Part shown: positions 28,180-36,760 of the stretch, in pieces
Layout: each line of letters starts with the position of its first letter
Position numbering within the stretch: the first letter of the stretch is position 1
Assembly: GCF_021088345.1 (NCBI RefSeq)
Contig: NZ_CP088156.1
Span: forward strand, 2,790,001-2,854,000
DNA from: Bradyrhizobium ontarionense
Lineage (GTDB): Bacteria > Pseudomonadota > Alphaproteobacteria > Rhizobiales > Xanthobacteraceae
Direction of reading: 5' to 3'
DNA length: 64,000 nucleotides
Program-made: the position numbers and the translations under genes
The notes under the pieces: model-generated
Seen by the model: the letters and a program-made list of their open reading frames with translations, nothing else
The model's database searches: none
Told to the model about the DNA's origin: nothing

Positions 28180-29007
28180 GTGCCAGCTTCGCAAATCCTG
28201 ACCACGAAGGACGGCCGCTTCGGCTATGAGGCGTCGGGAGCGCCCGAGCGGCAAGCCGTTGTGTTCCTGCACGGCATCGGCGGTGCGGCGCGCGCATGGC
28301 GCGGCCAGCTCGAACATTTCGGCAAGTACTACCATGCGATGGCCTGGGACATGCCGGGCTATGGCCAATCCGCTCGGCTCGACAAAGTCAGCATCACCAC
28401 ACTCGCTGCCGCGCTTCAGAACTTCCTGATCCAGATCGATGCCCGTGAGCCGATCCTGGTCGGTCATTCCATCGGCGGGATGATCGTGCAGGAGTGGCTG
28501 ATGGCCCATCCACAAGCTGCGGCCGCCGTGGTGCTGGCGCAGACCAGTCCCGCTTTCGGCAAGGCCGACGGCGACTGGCAGAAGTCGTTCATCGAGGCGC
28601 GCCTTGGCCCGCTCGACCGTGGCGCCACGATGGCGTCGTTGGCTCCGGCCCTGGTCAAGGAACTCGTCGGCGACGATCCCGATCCGCATGGTCTCGAACT
28701 TGCGACGTCCTGCATGGCCGGCGTTCCCGAGGCGAGCTATCGCGCCAGCATGCTGGCTTTGCTCGGCTTCGACCGGCGAGAGGCTTTGAAGGAGATCTTG
28801 GTGCCGGCCCTGGTCCTCTCTGGTTCGAGGGACCGCAATGCGCCGTCGGCGATGATGGAAAAGATGGCGAGCTTCATTCCCTCAGGCCGCTATGTCGAGC
28901 TTCAGGGCGCCGGCCATCTCGTCAATCTCGAGCGGCCCGATGAATTCAACGCCGCGCTCGCTGTCTTCCTGACCCACGCAACGGCGGCCGCTGTGGAGGC
29001 ACCATGA
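28180..29007 (+). CDS. Alpha/beta hydrolase
   Basis: A 275-residue alpha/beta hydrolase without signal peptide. The oxyanion HG is in VVFLHGIGGAARAW, the nucleophile elbow is VGHSIGG (GxSxG), the acid lies in LSGSRDRNAPS and the histidine in LQGAGHLVNLERP, so the catalytic triad is complete. It starts with GTG with GGAGG upstream, and its end overlaps the next ATG by four bases. It heads the plus-strand operon and could be a ring-opening (C-C or lactone) hydrolase or a thioesterase; the cluster does not decide which. Confidence 0.88.
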   Translation: MPASQILTTKDGRFGYEASGAPERQAVVFLHGIGGAARAWRGQLEHFGKYYHAMAWDMPGYGQSARLDKVSITTLAAALQNFLIQIDAREPILVGHSIGGMIVQEWLMAHPQAAAAVVLAQTSPAFGKADGDWQKSFIEARLGPLDRGATMASLAPALVKELVGDDPDPHGLELATSCMAGVPEASYRASMLALLGFDRREALKEILVPALVLSGSRDRNAPSAMMEKMASFIPSGRYVELQGAGHLVNLERPDEFNAALAVFLTHATAAAVEAP

Positions 29008-30290
29008 CCATTCAGGTCGAGAAGGCGGTATCCGCCGCAGGTCAGGCGCTCGATGCGCCGATGTTCGATCCTGCGGCCTACAGGCTCACGGCCGTGCAGG
29101 CCGACATCATCACGCGCGCCAGGGAACTCGGGCAGAGCGTGCTCGCGGGCCGCGCCGCAGGCTATGATCGCGACGCGATTTTTCCGACCGAGAACTACAA
29201 GGATTTGCACCGCGCCGGGCTGCTCGGCGTCTCCGTTCCCAAAGCCCAGGGCGGCCTCGGGGCCGGCTATCAGACCTATGCACTCGCCGCCGCCGAGATC
29301 GGCCGCTATTGCGGCGCCACCGCGCTGACCTGGAATATGCATGTCTGCTCGACCCTGTGGTCCGGTCCGCTCGCCGACGATCTCGACATGGACGACACCA
29401 TGCGCGCCGCGCACGAGCGCCGCCGCGCGATCCACTACAAGCGCATCATCGATGACGGCGCGATCTACTCGCAGCCGTTCTCGGAAGGCGGCGCGGCCGC
29501 GGCCGGGGGCGTCGCCTTCGGCACCGAGGCCAAGCCGGTCAAGGGCGGCTGGCTGATCAACGGCAAGAAGATCTTCGCCTCGCTCGCCGGACATGCCGAC
29601 TATTACGGCGTGCTCTGCACCGAGGTCAGTGAGGGCGAGAAGGCGTCCCGCCGCAACACGCTCTATCTTGCGGTGCCGGCGAAGACGGAGGGCGTCTCCG
29701 TCGTCGGCGACTGGGATCCCCTGGGCATGCGCGGCACGGTCTCGCGCACGCTGCTGTTCAAGGACGTGTTCGTCGAGGAGGACGCCGCCCTGATGCCGCG
29801 CGGCGTCTACTTCCAGGCTGCGCTGCGCTGGCCGCACATGTTCATGACGTTGTCGCCGACCTATATGGGCCTGGCGCAGGCCGCCTATGACTTCACCCTC
29901 AAATATCTTCGCGGCGAAGTGCCCGGCATGCCGCCGGTCAAGCGGCGGATGTATCCGACCAAGCAGATCGCGGTGGCCCAGATGCAGATCAAGCTGGAGC
30001 AGATCAAGGGCATCTGGTTCCAGGCCGTCACCGAGGCGCGCGCCAATCCGACCAAGGAGCAGGTGCTGCGCGCCTATGCCGCGCAGTACTCGGTGATGGA
30101 GGGCGCCAATGAGCTGGCTGCGCTCGCGATCCGTACCTGCGGCGGGCAGTCGATGCTGAAGACGCTGCCGCTGGAGCGCATCTATCGCGACAGCCGCTGC
30201 GGCTCGCTGATGCTGCCCTGGACCGCCGAGCTCTGCCTCGACCGCATCGGCCGCGAGGCGCTGTACGAGCCCGGCGAGACGGACGACTGA
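29004..30290 (+). CDS. Acyl-CoA dehydrogenase family protein
   Basis: FAD-dependent dehydrogenase of 428 residues. The N-terminal helical domain, the central beta domain with YSQPFSEGGAAAAGG and GKKIFASLAGHADYY, and the C-terminal four-helix part with YSVMEGANELAALAIRTCGGQSML are all visible. The expected catalytic glutamate position is not obvious from the motif wording, so a specialised dehydrogenase or even a monooxygenase-like member cannot be excluded. It is translationally coupled to the hydrolase (ATGA overlap) and followed after two bases by the CoA ligase. It probably introduces a double bond in a ring- or chain-CoA intermediate. Confidence 0.88.
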   Translation: MTIQVEKAVSAAGQALDAPMFDPAAYRLTAVQADIITRARELGQSVLAGRAAGYDRDAIFPTENYKDLHRAGLLGVSVPKAQGGLGAGYQTYALAAAEIGRYCGATALTWNMHVCSTLWSGPLADDLDMDDTMRAAHERRRAIHYKRIIDDGAIYSQPFSEGGAAAAGGVAFGTEAKPVKGGWLINGKKIFASLAGHADYYGVLCTEVSEGEKASRRNTLYLAVPAKTEGVSVVGDWDPLGMRGTVSRTLLFKDVFVEEDAALMPRGVYFQAALRWPHMFMTLSPTYMGLAQAAYDFTLKYLRGEVPGMPPVKRRMYPTKQIAVAQMQIKLEQIKGIWFQAVTEARANPTKEQVLRAYAAQYSVMEGANELAALAIRTCGGQSMLKTLPLERIYRDSRCGSLMLPWTAELCLDRIGREALYEPGETDD

Positions 30291-30292
30291 GC

Positions 30293-31798
30293 GTGGACCT
30301 CTGCAGCCTGATCGAGCGCAACGCCGCGTTCACGCCGCACAAGCCTGCGATCCATTTCGAAGGCACGACGCTGACCTATGCGGAGTTCAGCGACCGCATC
30401 GCGCGGATGGCCCGGGCGCTGAAATCGGAGTTCGGCGTCGGCCGCGGCGACCGGGTCGCGATCCTGAGCCTCAACCGGCCGGACTACCTGGTCCTGCTCT
30501 ATGCCTGCGCGCGGCTCGGCGCGATCCTGGTGCCGCTCAATTGGCGTCTCGCGGTGGCCGAGCAGGTCTTCATTCTCTCGGATGCCGCGGCCAAGGTGCT
30601 GGTGCTGGAGCAGGCGTTCGCGCCGGTGCTGCCGGCGCTGCCTCCAGAGACAGCGCCAGTCGGAATCGACTTCGTCCCCTCCAACGGACTCATCATCGAC
30701 GAGTTGCTGACCCGCGGCCGGGGCGATGACCGCAACCCGCACATCGATCTCTCCTGCCCGCTGCTCATCGTCTACACCTCGGGCACCACGGGCCGGCCGA
30801 AGGGCGCCGTGCTGCGCCAGGAGGCGCTGCTGTGGAACGGCGTGATGAGCCAGCACATGCATGGCCTCACGTCCGACGATCATGTGCTCACCGTGTTGCC
30901 GCTGTTCCACGTTGGCGGCCTCAACATCCAGACCACGCCGGCGTTGCATTATGGTGCCACCGTCACGCTCCACGCGCGCTTCACCCCGGATTCGACGCTC
31001 GCGACGATCGCCGCCGCGCGTCCGACATTGACCGTGCTGGTCCCTGCGACGATTCAAGCCGTCACGGAGCATCCGGGCTGGGCGACCGCTGACCTGTCGT
31101 CGCTCAAGGCCGTGGCCACCGGATCGAGCATCGTGCCGCCGGCATTGATCGATCGTATCATCGCGCGCGGCGTGCCGGTGCTGCAGGTCTACGGCTCGAC
31201 CGAGACCTGCCCGATCGCGATCTACACGCGGCTCGGCGGCGACCTCTCGCGCACCGGCTCGACCGGGCTTCCCGGCTTGTGCTGCGAGGCGAAGATCATC
31301 GACAGAGATGGCGATGAACTTGCAGCGGGTGTTGCCGGTGAGATCGAGGTGCGCGGCCCCAACGTGTTCTACGAATATTGGGGTAACGCCAAGGCGACGC
31401 AGCAGGCCATCCAGGACGGCTGGTATCGCACCGGCGACATCGCGCGGCGCGATGCGGAGGGGTACTTCTGGGTGCTCGAGCGCAAGAACAACATGATCAT
31501 CTCCGGCGGCGAGAACGTCTACCCCGCCGAGATCGAGCGGGTGCTGGGCGAGCATCCCGACGTCGTCGAATGCGGCGTGATCGGCCGGCCCGATCCGCGC
31601 TGGGATGAAGTCCCGGTGGCCTTCGTCGTGAAGCGCCAGGGCTGTTCGCTGGACGCCGAGACGTTGCGCGCGCATCTGCAGTCGCAGCTCGCGCGCTTCA
31701 AGGTGCCCCGCGACATCGTGTTCGTCGACGACCTGCCGCGCACCGCGCTCGGCAAGGTCCAGCACCATGTGCTGCGCCAGATCGATGGACCCAAATGA
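30293..31798 (+). CDS. AMP-dependent acyl-CoA synthetase
   Basis: ANL-superfamily ligase of 501 residues, a second and distinct one from the ligase at 20484. A3 is IVYTSGTTGRPKGAV, A5 is VYGSTETCPIAIY, A7 is YRTGDIARRDAEGYFWVLERKNNMIISGGENVYPAEIE and the catalytic lysine lies in PRTALGKVQHHVL. The wording is of the long/medium-chain or 2,3-dihydroxybenzoate-like group rather than benzoate-CoA ligases. GTG start two bases after the dehydrogenase stop. It could activate the product of a ring-opening step or an alternative substrate. Confidence 0.9.
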   Translation: MDLCSLIERNAAFTPHKPAIHFEGTTLTYAEFSDRIARMARALKSEFGVGRGDRVAILSLNRPDYLVLLYACARLGAILVPLNWRLAVAEQVFILSDAAAKVLVLEQAFAPVLPALPPETAPVGIDFVPSNGLIIDELLTRGRGDDRNPHIDLSCPLLIVYTSGTTGRPKGAVLRQEALLWNGVMSQHMHGLTSDDHVLTVLPLFHVGGLNIQTTPALHYGATVTLHARFTPDSTLATIAAARPTLTVLVPATIQAVTEHPGWATADLSSLKAVATGSSIVPPALIDRIIARGVPVLQVYGSTETCPIAIYTRLGGDLSRTGSTGLPGLCCEAKIIDRDGDELAAGVAGEIEVRGPNVFYEYWGNAKATQQAIQDGWYRTGDIARRDAEGYFWVLERKNNMIISGGENVYPAEIERVLGEHPDVVECGVIGRPDPRWDEVPVAFVVKRQGCSLDAETLRAHLQSQLARFKVPRDIVFVDDLPRTALGKVQHHVLRQIDGPK

Positions 31799-31836
31799 AT
31801 GAGCGTGAACGTCGGTTTCGAAATGGAGAGACGATC

Positions 31837-32931
31837 TTGAGAATAGCAGTGCTGGGCGGCGGCAACGGCTCCTTTGCGGCCGCAGGCGATTTCGCCCTCG
31901 GGGGCCACGAGGTTCGGTTGTGGCGCCGCGATGCGGAGTTGGTCGCCCAGCACAAGGCAGCAGGCTCGACGATCATCGTCAAGGACCTCAACGGCCGACA
32001 TGAGGCCAGGCTCGCGCTGGTCACGACCGAGATCGGCGAAGCTGTCAGCGGTGCCGAGCTGATCCTTTGCCCGGCGCCGGCGTTCGCGCAAGGAGCTATC
32101 GCGCGCCAGCTCGCGCCGCACCTCGCCGATGGCCAGGTCGTGTTCCTGCCGCCGGCCACCTTCGGCACGATGATCTTTGCGGCGGCCGCGCACGATGCCG
32201 GCAACAAGGCTAACGTCAGCTACGCCGAGACCGGCACCCTGCCCTGGCTGACGCGCAAGCACGGGCCGTTCGAGGTCGCGATCACCATCCGCGCCAAGCG
32301 GCTCCCGGTCGGCGTGTTTCCTCTCAGGACAGCGGAGCATGCGCTCGCGGTGATCGGCCGCGCTTTTCCCGGCGTGATCGAGCCGTGCGGCGATGCGCTG
32401 TCGGGCGCGCTGATGAATGCCGGCTGCATCATCCATCCGCCGCTGATCATCATGAACGCCGGTCCCATCGAGCATTTCGAGCGCTGGGACATCCACAAGG
32501 AAGGCACGCAAGCTTCGATCCGCCGGGTCACCGACGCGCTCGATGCCGAACGGATCGCGGTGCGCGAGGCGCTCGGCTACGGCGCGCCGCACTTTCCGCT
32601 GGCCCATCACTACGCCAAGGAAGGTGAAGTCTGGATGTATGGCCGTGGCTCGCATGACCGGCTGACCGATTCCGGCGACTGGCGCGAGCAGCTGGTGCTG
32701 ACGCAGCACCGCTACATGCGCGAGGATCTCCGGCTCGGCCTGTCGTTCCTGATTTCGGCCGCCGGGCTGACCGGCACCGCGACGCCGCTCGCCCGGGCCT
32801 TTCTAGCTATCGGCGGCGCGATCTGCGGCGAGGACTTCATGGCCACCGGGCGCACCCTCGCCAGCCTCGGCTTCGGCGGACTCGACCGAACCGCGCTGCA
32901 GGCCCTGCTGCGCGACGGATTTGCGTCATGA
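31837..32931 (+). CDS. NAD/NADP octopine/nopaline dehydrogenase family protein
   Basis: About 364 residues, with an N-terminal Rossmann domain (RIAVLGGGNGSFAAAGDFAL) and an all-helical C-terminal octopine-dehydrogenase domain containing the conserved MNAGCIIHPPLIIMNAG and histidine-rich substrate region. Family members reductively join an amino acid and a keto acid, or run the reverse oxidation. I prefer the TTG at 31837, six bases after GGAGAG and matching the family N-terminus; an ATG at 31795 overlapping the ligase stop is the alternative. The family is unexpected in a beta-oxidation-like operon. The 3' end overlaps the next gene by four bases. Confidence 0.85.
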   Translation: MRIAVLGGGNGSFAAAGDFALGGHEVRLWRRDAELVAQHKAAGSTIIVKDLNGRHEARLALVTTEIGEAVSGAELILCPAPAFAQGAIARQLAPHLADGQVVFLPPATFGTMIFAAAAHDAGNKANVSYAETGTLPWLTRKHGPFEVAITIRAKRLPVGVFPLRTAEHALAVIGRAFPGVIEPCGDALSGALMNAGCIIHPPLIIMNAGPIEHFERWDIHKEGTQASIRRVTDALDAERIAVREALGYGAPHFPLAHHYAKEGEVWMYGRGSHDRLTDSGDWREQLVLTQHRYMREDLRLGLSFLISAAGLTGTATPLARAFLAIGGAICGEDFMATGRTLASLGFGGLDRTALQALLRDGFAS

Positions 32932-33914
32932 GCCCGCGCGGTCACATCGCCTGTCTCGGCGCCGGCCGCATGGGCCGCGGCATCGCCGTCGCGTTTGCCT
33001 ATGCCGGCCATCCGGTGACGATGATCGACATCAAGGCGCGCACATCCGAGCAGTTTGCGAAGCTGGAGAGCGAGGCGCTCGGCGAGGTCAAGGCCACGTT
33101 CACCACGCTGGCGCGGCTGGGACTGCTGCAGGCCACTGATGCCGAGAAGCTGATGGGCAAGGTCACCGTCGCGCCAGCCGGCGCGAGCGGCGATGTGCTC
33201 GCCGAGACCACGCTCGTGTTCGAAGGCGTGCCGGAGATCGTGGACCTCAAGCGCGAGGTGCTGGCTGCGGCGTCGCGCGCGGTCGCGCCCGACGTGATCA
33301 TCGCCTCGACGACGTCGACGATTCTGGTCGACGATCTCTCGGGCGCGGTGGAGAGACCGGAGCGCTTCCTCAACGCGCATTGGCTCAACCCGGCCTATCT
33401 GATCCCGCTGGTCGAGATCTCGCCGGGCCAAGCGACCGATCCTGACGTCACCGCCCGCTTGAAGGCGCTGCTCGAAGGCATCGGCAAGGTGCCGGTCGTC
33501 TGCGCGGCCACGCCCGGCTTCATCGTGCCGCGCATCCAGGCGCTCGCGATGAACGAGGCGGCGCGCATGGTCGGCGAGGGCGTCGCCAGCGCCGAGGAGA
33601 TCGACAAGGCGATCCGCTACGGCTTCGGCTTCCGCTACGCCGTGCTCGGCCTGCTCGAATTCATCGACTGGGGTGGCGGCGACATTCTGTACTACGCCAG
33701 CCGCTATCTCGAAGGCGCGCTGCACAGCGACCGCTACCGCGCCCCAGAGGTCATCGAAAAGAACATGGCCGAGGGCCGCATCGGCCTGCGCACCGGCGCC
33801 GGCTTCCTCGATTATTCCGGCATGGACGTCGCCGCCTATCGCGAGCAGCGGCTGGGCGCGCTGGTCGACATGCTCCGCCACTTCAAGCTGGCGCGGCCGC
33901 CTGTGGTGGATTGA
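32928..33914 (+). CDS. 3-hydroxyacyl-CoA dehydrogenase
   Basis: NAD-dependent dehydrogenase of 328 residues with the N-terminal Rossmann motif CLGAGRMGRGIAVAFAYAG and the C-terminal helical domain; the catalytic histidine lies in NAHWLNPAYLIPLVEI, and the following PGFIVPRIQALAMNEA is typical. It oxidises a 3-hydroxyacyl-CoA to the 3-keto form in beta-oxidation-like ring degradation. Translationally coupled to the preceding gene (ATGA) and last in the plus-strand operon. No thiolase follows, so the final cleavage must be done elsewhere. Confidence 0.9.
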   Translation: MSPRGHIACLGAGRMGRGIAVAFAYAGHPVTMIDIKARTSEQFAKLESEALGEVKATFTTLARLGLLQATDAEKLMGKVTVAPAGASGDVLAETTLVFEGVPEIVDLKREVLAAASRAVAPDVIIASTTSTILVDDLSGAVERPERFLNAHWLNPAYLIPLVEISPGQATDPDVTARLKALLEGIGKVPVVCAATPGFIVPRIQALAMNEAARMVGEGVASAEEIDKAIRYGFGFRYAVLGLLEFIDWGGGDILYYASRYLEGALHSDRYRAPEVIEKNMAEGRIGLRTGAGFLDYSGMDVAAYREQRLGALVDMLRHFKLARPPVVD

Positions 33915-33952
33915 AGGCGATGAGGCGGATCGTTGCGCCGGCATCGCCCAAA

Positions 33953-34099
33953 CCGTAGGGTGGGCAAAGGCGCGCATGCGATACTGTGCGCCGCATGCCG
34001 CGCTCCGTCGCGCGCCGTGCCCACCATTTTGCTCCGCATGCGCGGATGGACGGTGGGCACGCGACCGCCCTGCGGGCGGCCGCTTTGCCCACCCTACGG
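33953..34099. repeat. 147-bp element with perfect 17-bp terminal inverted repeats
   Basis: CCGTAGGGTGGGCAAAG at 33953-33969 is the exact complement of CTTTGCCCACCCTACGG at 34083-34099. The inside carries smaller palindromes, including GCGACCGCCCTGCGGGCGGCCGC near 34061-34083 and GCATGCG/CGCATGC pairs. No coding capacity is evident. It starts 39 bases after the 3-hydroxyacyl-CoA dehydrogenase stop and may act in transcript termination or stability. Confidence 0.8.
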
Positions 34100-34212
34100 C
34101 ACCGTTGCTCGGCGCGCATCTCATTCACATCTCAAACAGCATAGGATACGATATCGCGTTCTCGCGGCGTGTTGCGCCCGAGCCTTGCAATCAGTTCGTC
34201 CCTCGCAAACAT

Positions 34213-34628
34213 GCAGAGGGCGCAGGGAATGCCGGGTGAAGGCCTCACCCATGGCCCGCCTGCTAACAAGAATGCAGGCGGCAGGTACCACAGGTGCTGC
34301 CGGTCATCCGGCATTCCCTGCGCGACGGTCTTCACGTTTATACGCAGTCTCCCTGGTGCGCCGGGCTTGTTGGCCACCATGGCGACAATGCGCTTTCGCG
34401 CATTGCGCTGGACACCAGCATCGGGGTGTCAGGACGCTGCGACTTCACGTCCGCAGCCCTGCCGTTCGTCGGCGCATCCGAAGACACGCTGCGGCAAGAC
34501 CGCGGCCATCGCTCCCCGCCTCGCGTGTCGTGACGATCGCGCGCAACGCCCCTCCGCAGTGAGGCGGGATGCGCACAGACAATCATGAATTCCGAAAAAT
34601 CGCAAGGTATTTATTTTTTTCAGAATTC
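34213..34628. repeat. Copy B of the ~370-bp dispersed element, followed by an AT-rich inverted repeat
   Basis: About 34213-34590 matches copy A (19120-19490) in inverse orientation. It begins and ends its first part with GCGCAGGGAATGCCGG (near 34219) and CCGGCATTCCCTGCGC (34307-34322), a perfect inverted repeat, then contains GGTGCGCCGGGCTTGTTGGC and CACCAGCATCGGGGTGTCAG as in copy A. Directly after it, 34587-34628 forms an imperfect stem: GAATTCCGAAAAAT against ATTTTTTTCAGAATTC. No gene is supported in the whole 33915-34912 gap. Confidence 0.75.
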
Positions 34629-34738
34629 GAGCGCGAATAGGATGCATCGGACCACGGAATGCCTTTGGCGGGCTGCTCCCGTCGCGGCGGCGACTTTGCC
34701 CCTATCCGGCGATGCGAGACGATTGCGAGATTTCTCCT

Positions 34739-34869
34739 CCGTCATTCCGGGGCGTGCGCAGCACGAGCCCGGAATCCATCTCACGGCAGATGACGCTGCA
34801 CGATGGATTCCGGGCTCGCCCTCCGAGCCACAGCTTCGCTGTGGCTCGCCGGACGCCCCGGAATGACGG
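34739..34869. repeat. 131-bp palindromic element with CCGTCATTCCGGGGCGT ends
   Basis: CCGTCATTCCGGGGCGT at 34739 is perfectly complementary to ACGCCCCGGAATGACGG at 34853-34869. Internal repeats GAGCCCGGAATCCATC and GATGGATTCCGGGCTC form a second nested arm pair, and AGCCACAGCTTCGCTGTGGCT a third. A related element lies at 38474-38621. This is a dispersed intergenic palindrome family; no product. Confidence 0.85.
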
Positions 34870-34912
34870 CGGAGTTCGACGCTGCAGGTACGCCAAAACA
34901 GCGGCTGGTGAT

Positions 34913-35959
34913 CTACCCGAACACGTCCTGCAGCACGCCGTCCTTGATCACGGCGACACCATCGAGCTCGATCGTGGTGCCCATCATCGGCAGGTCGAAA
35001 TGGCCGGCGGTGTAGCGGCCGGCGAACTCGTTGGCGCCGGTGGAGAACAGGAAGTTGCCAGGGATGGCGCGCAGTTCGGTGCCATTGGTATCGCGCTGGT
35101 CGTACATCGACAGCGCCTCGTAGCGCGCACCGGGGTTCATGCCCCAGCCGACGTGGGACACGGCATAGGCTTCGCGGTCACCCCACGACGCCAGATAGGC
35201 GCGCATCATCGCGGCGTCAGTGCCCTCGCCGTCCAGCGCGGTGACGTAGTCGTCGCGCAGGGTCATCGTCACCGGCGAACTCAGGTAGCGCTTGAAGGTG
35301 AGGTTGATGTCGCCCGGTGCCATCACGATGGTGCCGTTCACCGATTTGCTCTTGGGGAAGCTGACGACGATGCCGCCCGGCCAATGCGCCAAGGTGCCGG
35401 GACGATCGGTCCAGCCCCAGACGCCGACGGTCGAGGCCCCCTCCATGATCACGTCGAGATCGGTGCCGGCCTTCGAGGTCACGCGCATCCGCTTGGCGCC
35501 GCGCAGCATCTTGGCGGCGGCACGCACGCGCTTCTCCAGCGCCGAGTCCGGTACCATGCGCTCGAGTGCTTCCGGATGCTCGTTCGAGATCACCAGGATG
35601 CGGGCGCCTGCTTTCAGGATCTCCGGCGTCTCCACCGCATGCATCAGCCCCTCGATGGTGCAGTCGACGACGAAGCCAGCCTGCTGCAGGGCCGTGACGA
35701 CCGGCCCGAGCTTGCCGATCGCCTCCGACGCGCCGGTGGAGCGCACGGGCACCGGGTGGCGGTTGCGCGGGGTCGGCACCACGACATGGAACGGACGCGC
35801 GCCCATCCGCAGCAGCGCCAATTCCGCCAGATGGACGTTGAGCGCGCGCGACTGCGTCTCCGACAGGATCGCGGCGGTGTCCCCCGCCTTGACAGCACAG
35901 CGTTCGAAGATCTCGCAGAATGCGTCGATCCATTTCGCCTCGATGCGATCTGCCAGCAT
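34913..35959 (-). CDS. NicX-like dioxygenase (2,5-dihydroxypyridine 5,6-dioxygenase family)
   Basis: A 348-residue protein resembling NicX of Pseudomonas putida (about 350 residues), a non-haem iron enzyme that opens 2,5-dihydroxypyridine to N-formylmaleamate. The shared stretches include RVTSKAGTDLDV, HWPGGIVVSFP, YAVSHVGWGMNP and GNFLFSTG. His269, His320 and Asp322 fall where NicX has its iron ligands (His265, His318, Asp320). The same superfamily contains AmpS/aminopeptidase T, so a peptidase reading is possible but the ligand spacing favours NicX. It follows a NitT/TauT-type ABC importer operon after 33 bases. No other nicotinate genes are nearby, so the true substrate is open. Confidence 0.75.
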   Translation of the reverse strand: MLADRIEAKWIDAFCEIFERCAVKAGDTAAILSETQSRALNVHLAELALLRMGARPFHVVVPTPRNRHPVPVRSTGASEAIGKLGPVVTALQQAGFVVDCTIEGLMHAVETPEILKAGARILVISNEHPEALERMVPDSALEKRVRAAAKMLRGAKRMRVTSKAGTDLDVIMEGASTVGVWGWTDRPGTLAHWPGGIVVSFPKSKSVNGTIVMAPGDINLTFKRYLSSPVTMTLRDDYVTALDGEGTDAAMMRAYLASWGDREAYAVSHVGWGMNPGARYEALSMYDQRDTNGTELRAIPGNFLFSTGANEFAGRYTAGHFDLPMMGTTIELDGVAVIKDGVLQDVFG

Positions 35960-35992
35960 GGTCTGTCCTCCCGATTCTTGTTCGTGGTCTTA

Positions 35993-36760
35993 TCAGACTG
36001 AGGGGAAGCCGCGCAGCAGATAAGCGCGCAGGCCCTGCAGCAGGCCGTTGAGGATCAGGCCGAGCAGCGAGATCGTGATCAACGGCACGAACATGTCGAC
36101 CGCCTGGAACGTGCGCGCCGCCGTCACCAGCACATGGCCCAGGCCGTCGGTCGAGGTGATCATCTCGGCGAGAAACACCACGATGCAGGAAATGACGAGA
36201 CCGATGCGGCATCCGGTCAGGATCGAGGGCATCGCCGCCGGCAGCACCACCTTCCACAACACGTCGCGCGGCGGCGTGCCGGCGGCGAGCGCGGACCAGA
36301 TCAGCTTCTGCTCGACGATCCTGGCGCCGTAATAGGTCGACAGCAGAATCGGAAACAGCGCGTCCGCCGCCACCAGCATGATCTTGGATTCGTGGCCGAA
36401 GCCGAGCAGCAGCAGGAAGGCGGGATAGAGCGCCACCTTCGGCAGCGGCGCCAACACGCGGACGATCGGCCTGATCACGGCGTCGACCGGAGCACTGACC
36501 GCGGCGGCAATTCCCGTGGCGACGCCGATGATGACCGCGATCGCAAAGCCGGCAAACAGCCGGAACAGCGTCGCCGCGATGTCCTGCTGGAAGGAGGAAC
36601 TGGCGAGCTGATGGCCCATGCGCAGGAACACCTGCGCCGGCGGCGGCAGCAGCGTGGCCGGCGCGTAGCCGAAGGAGACGATTCCCTGCCACACCAGCAG
36701 GACCAGCGCGATCGGCGCGGCTCCGAGCAGCAGGTCGTTCGTCGTCCGCGTGGTCGTCAT
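35993..36760 (-). CDS. ABC transporter permease, NitT/TauT (SsuC) type
   Basis: Inner-membrane permease of 255 residues with about six helices and the cytoplasmic EAA loop read as LAAGTPPRDVLWKVVLPAAMPSILTGCRIG, which docks to the ATPase. It belongs to the family of taurine, sulfonate, nitrate and thiamine-precursor importers. Its start overlaps the other permease stop by four bases, so the two probably form a heterodimeric channel. It precedes the NicX-like gene by 33 bases. Confidence 0.92.
   Translation of the reverse strand: MTTTRTTNDLLLGAAPIALVLLVWQGIVSFGYAPATLLPPPAQVFLRMGHQLASSSFQQDIAATLFRLFAGFAIAVIIGVATGIAAAVSAPVDAVIRPIVRVLAPLPKVALYPAFLLLLGFGHESKIMLVAADALFPILLSTYYGARIVEQKLIWSALAAGTPPRDVLWKVVLPAAMPSILTGCRIGLVISCIVVFLAEMITSTDGLGHVLVTAARTFQAVDMFVPLITISLLGLILNGLLQGLRAYLLRGFPSV

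Noticed and set aside
28180..33914. Reading the plus-strand operon as phenylacetate (paa) or benzoyl-CoA (box) genes
   Set aside because: None of the diagnostic epoxidase or ring-reductase subunits is present; only generic CoA-chain enzymes are seen.
34132..34380. Short minus-strand frame in the repeat region that could be called a hypothetical protein
   Set aside because: It lies inside copy B of the dispersed element, and a similar frame appears in copy A; there is no ribosome binding site.
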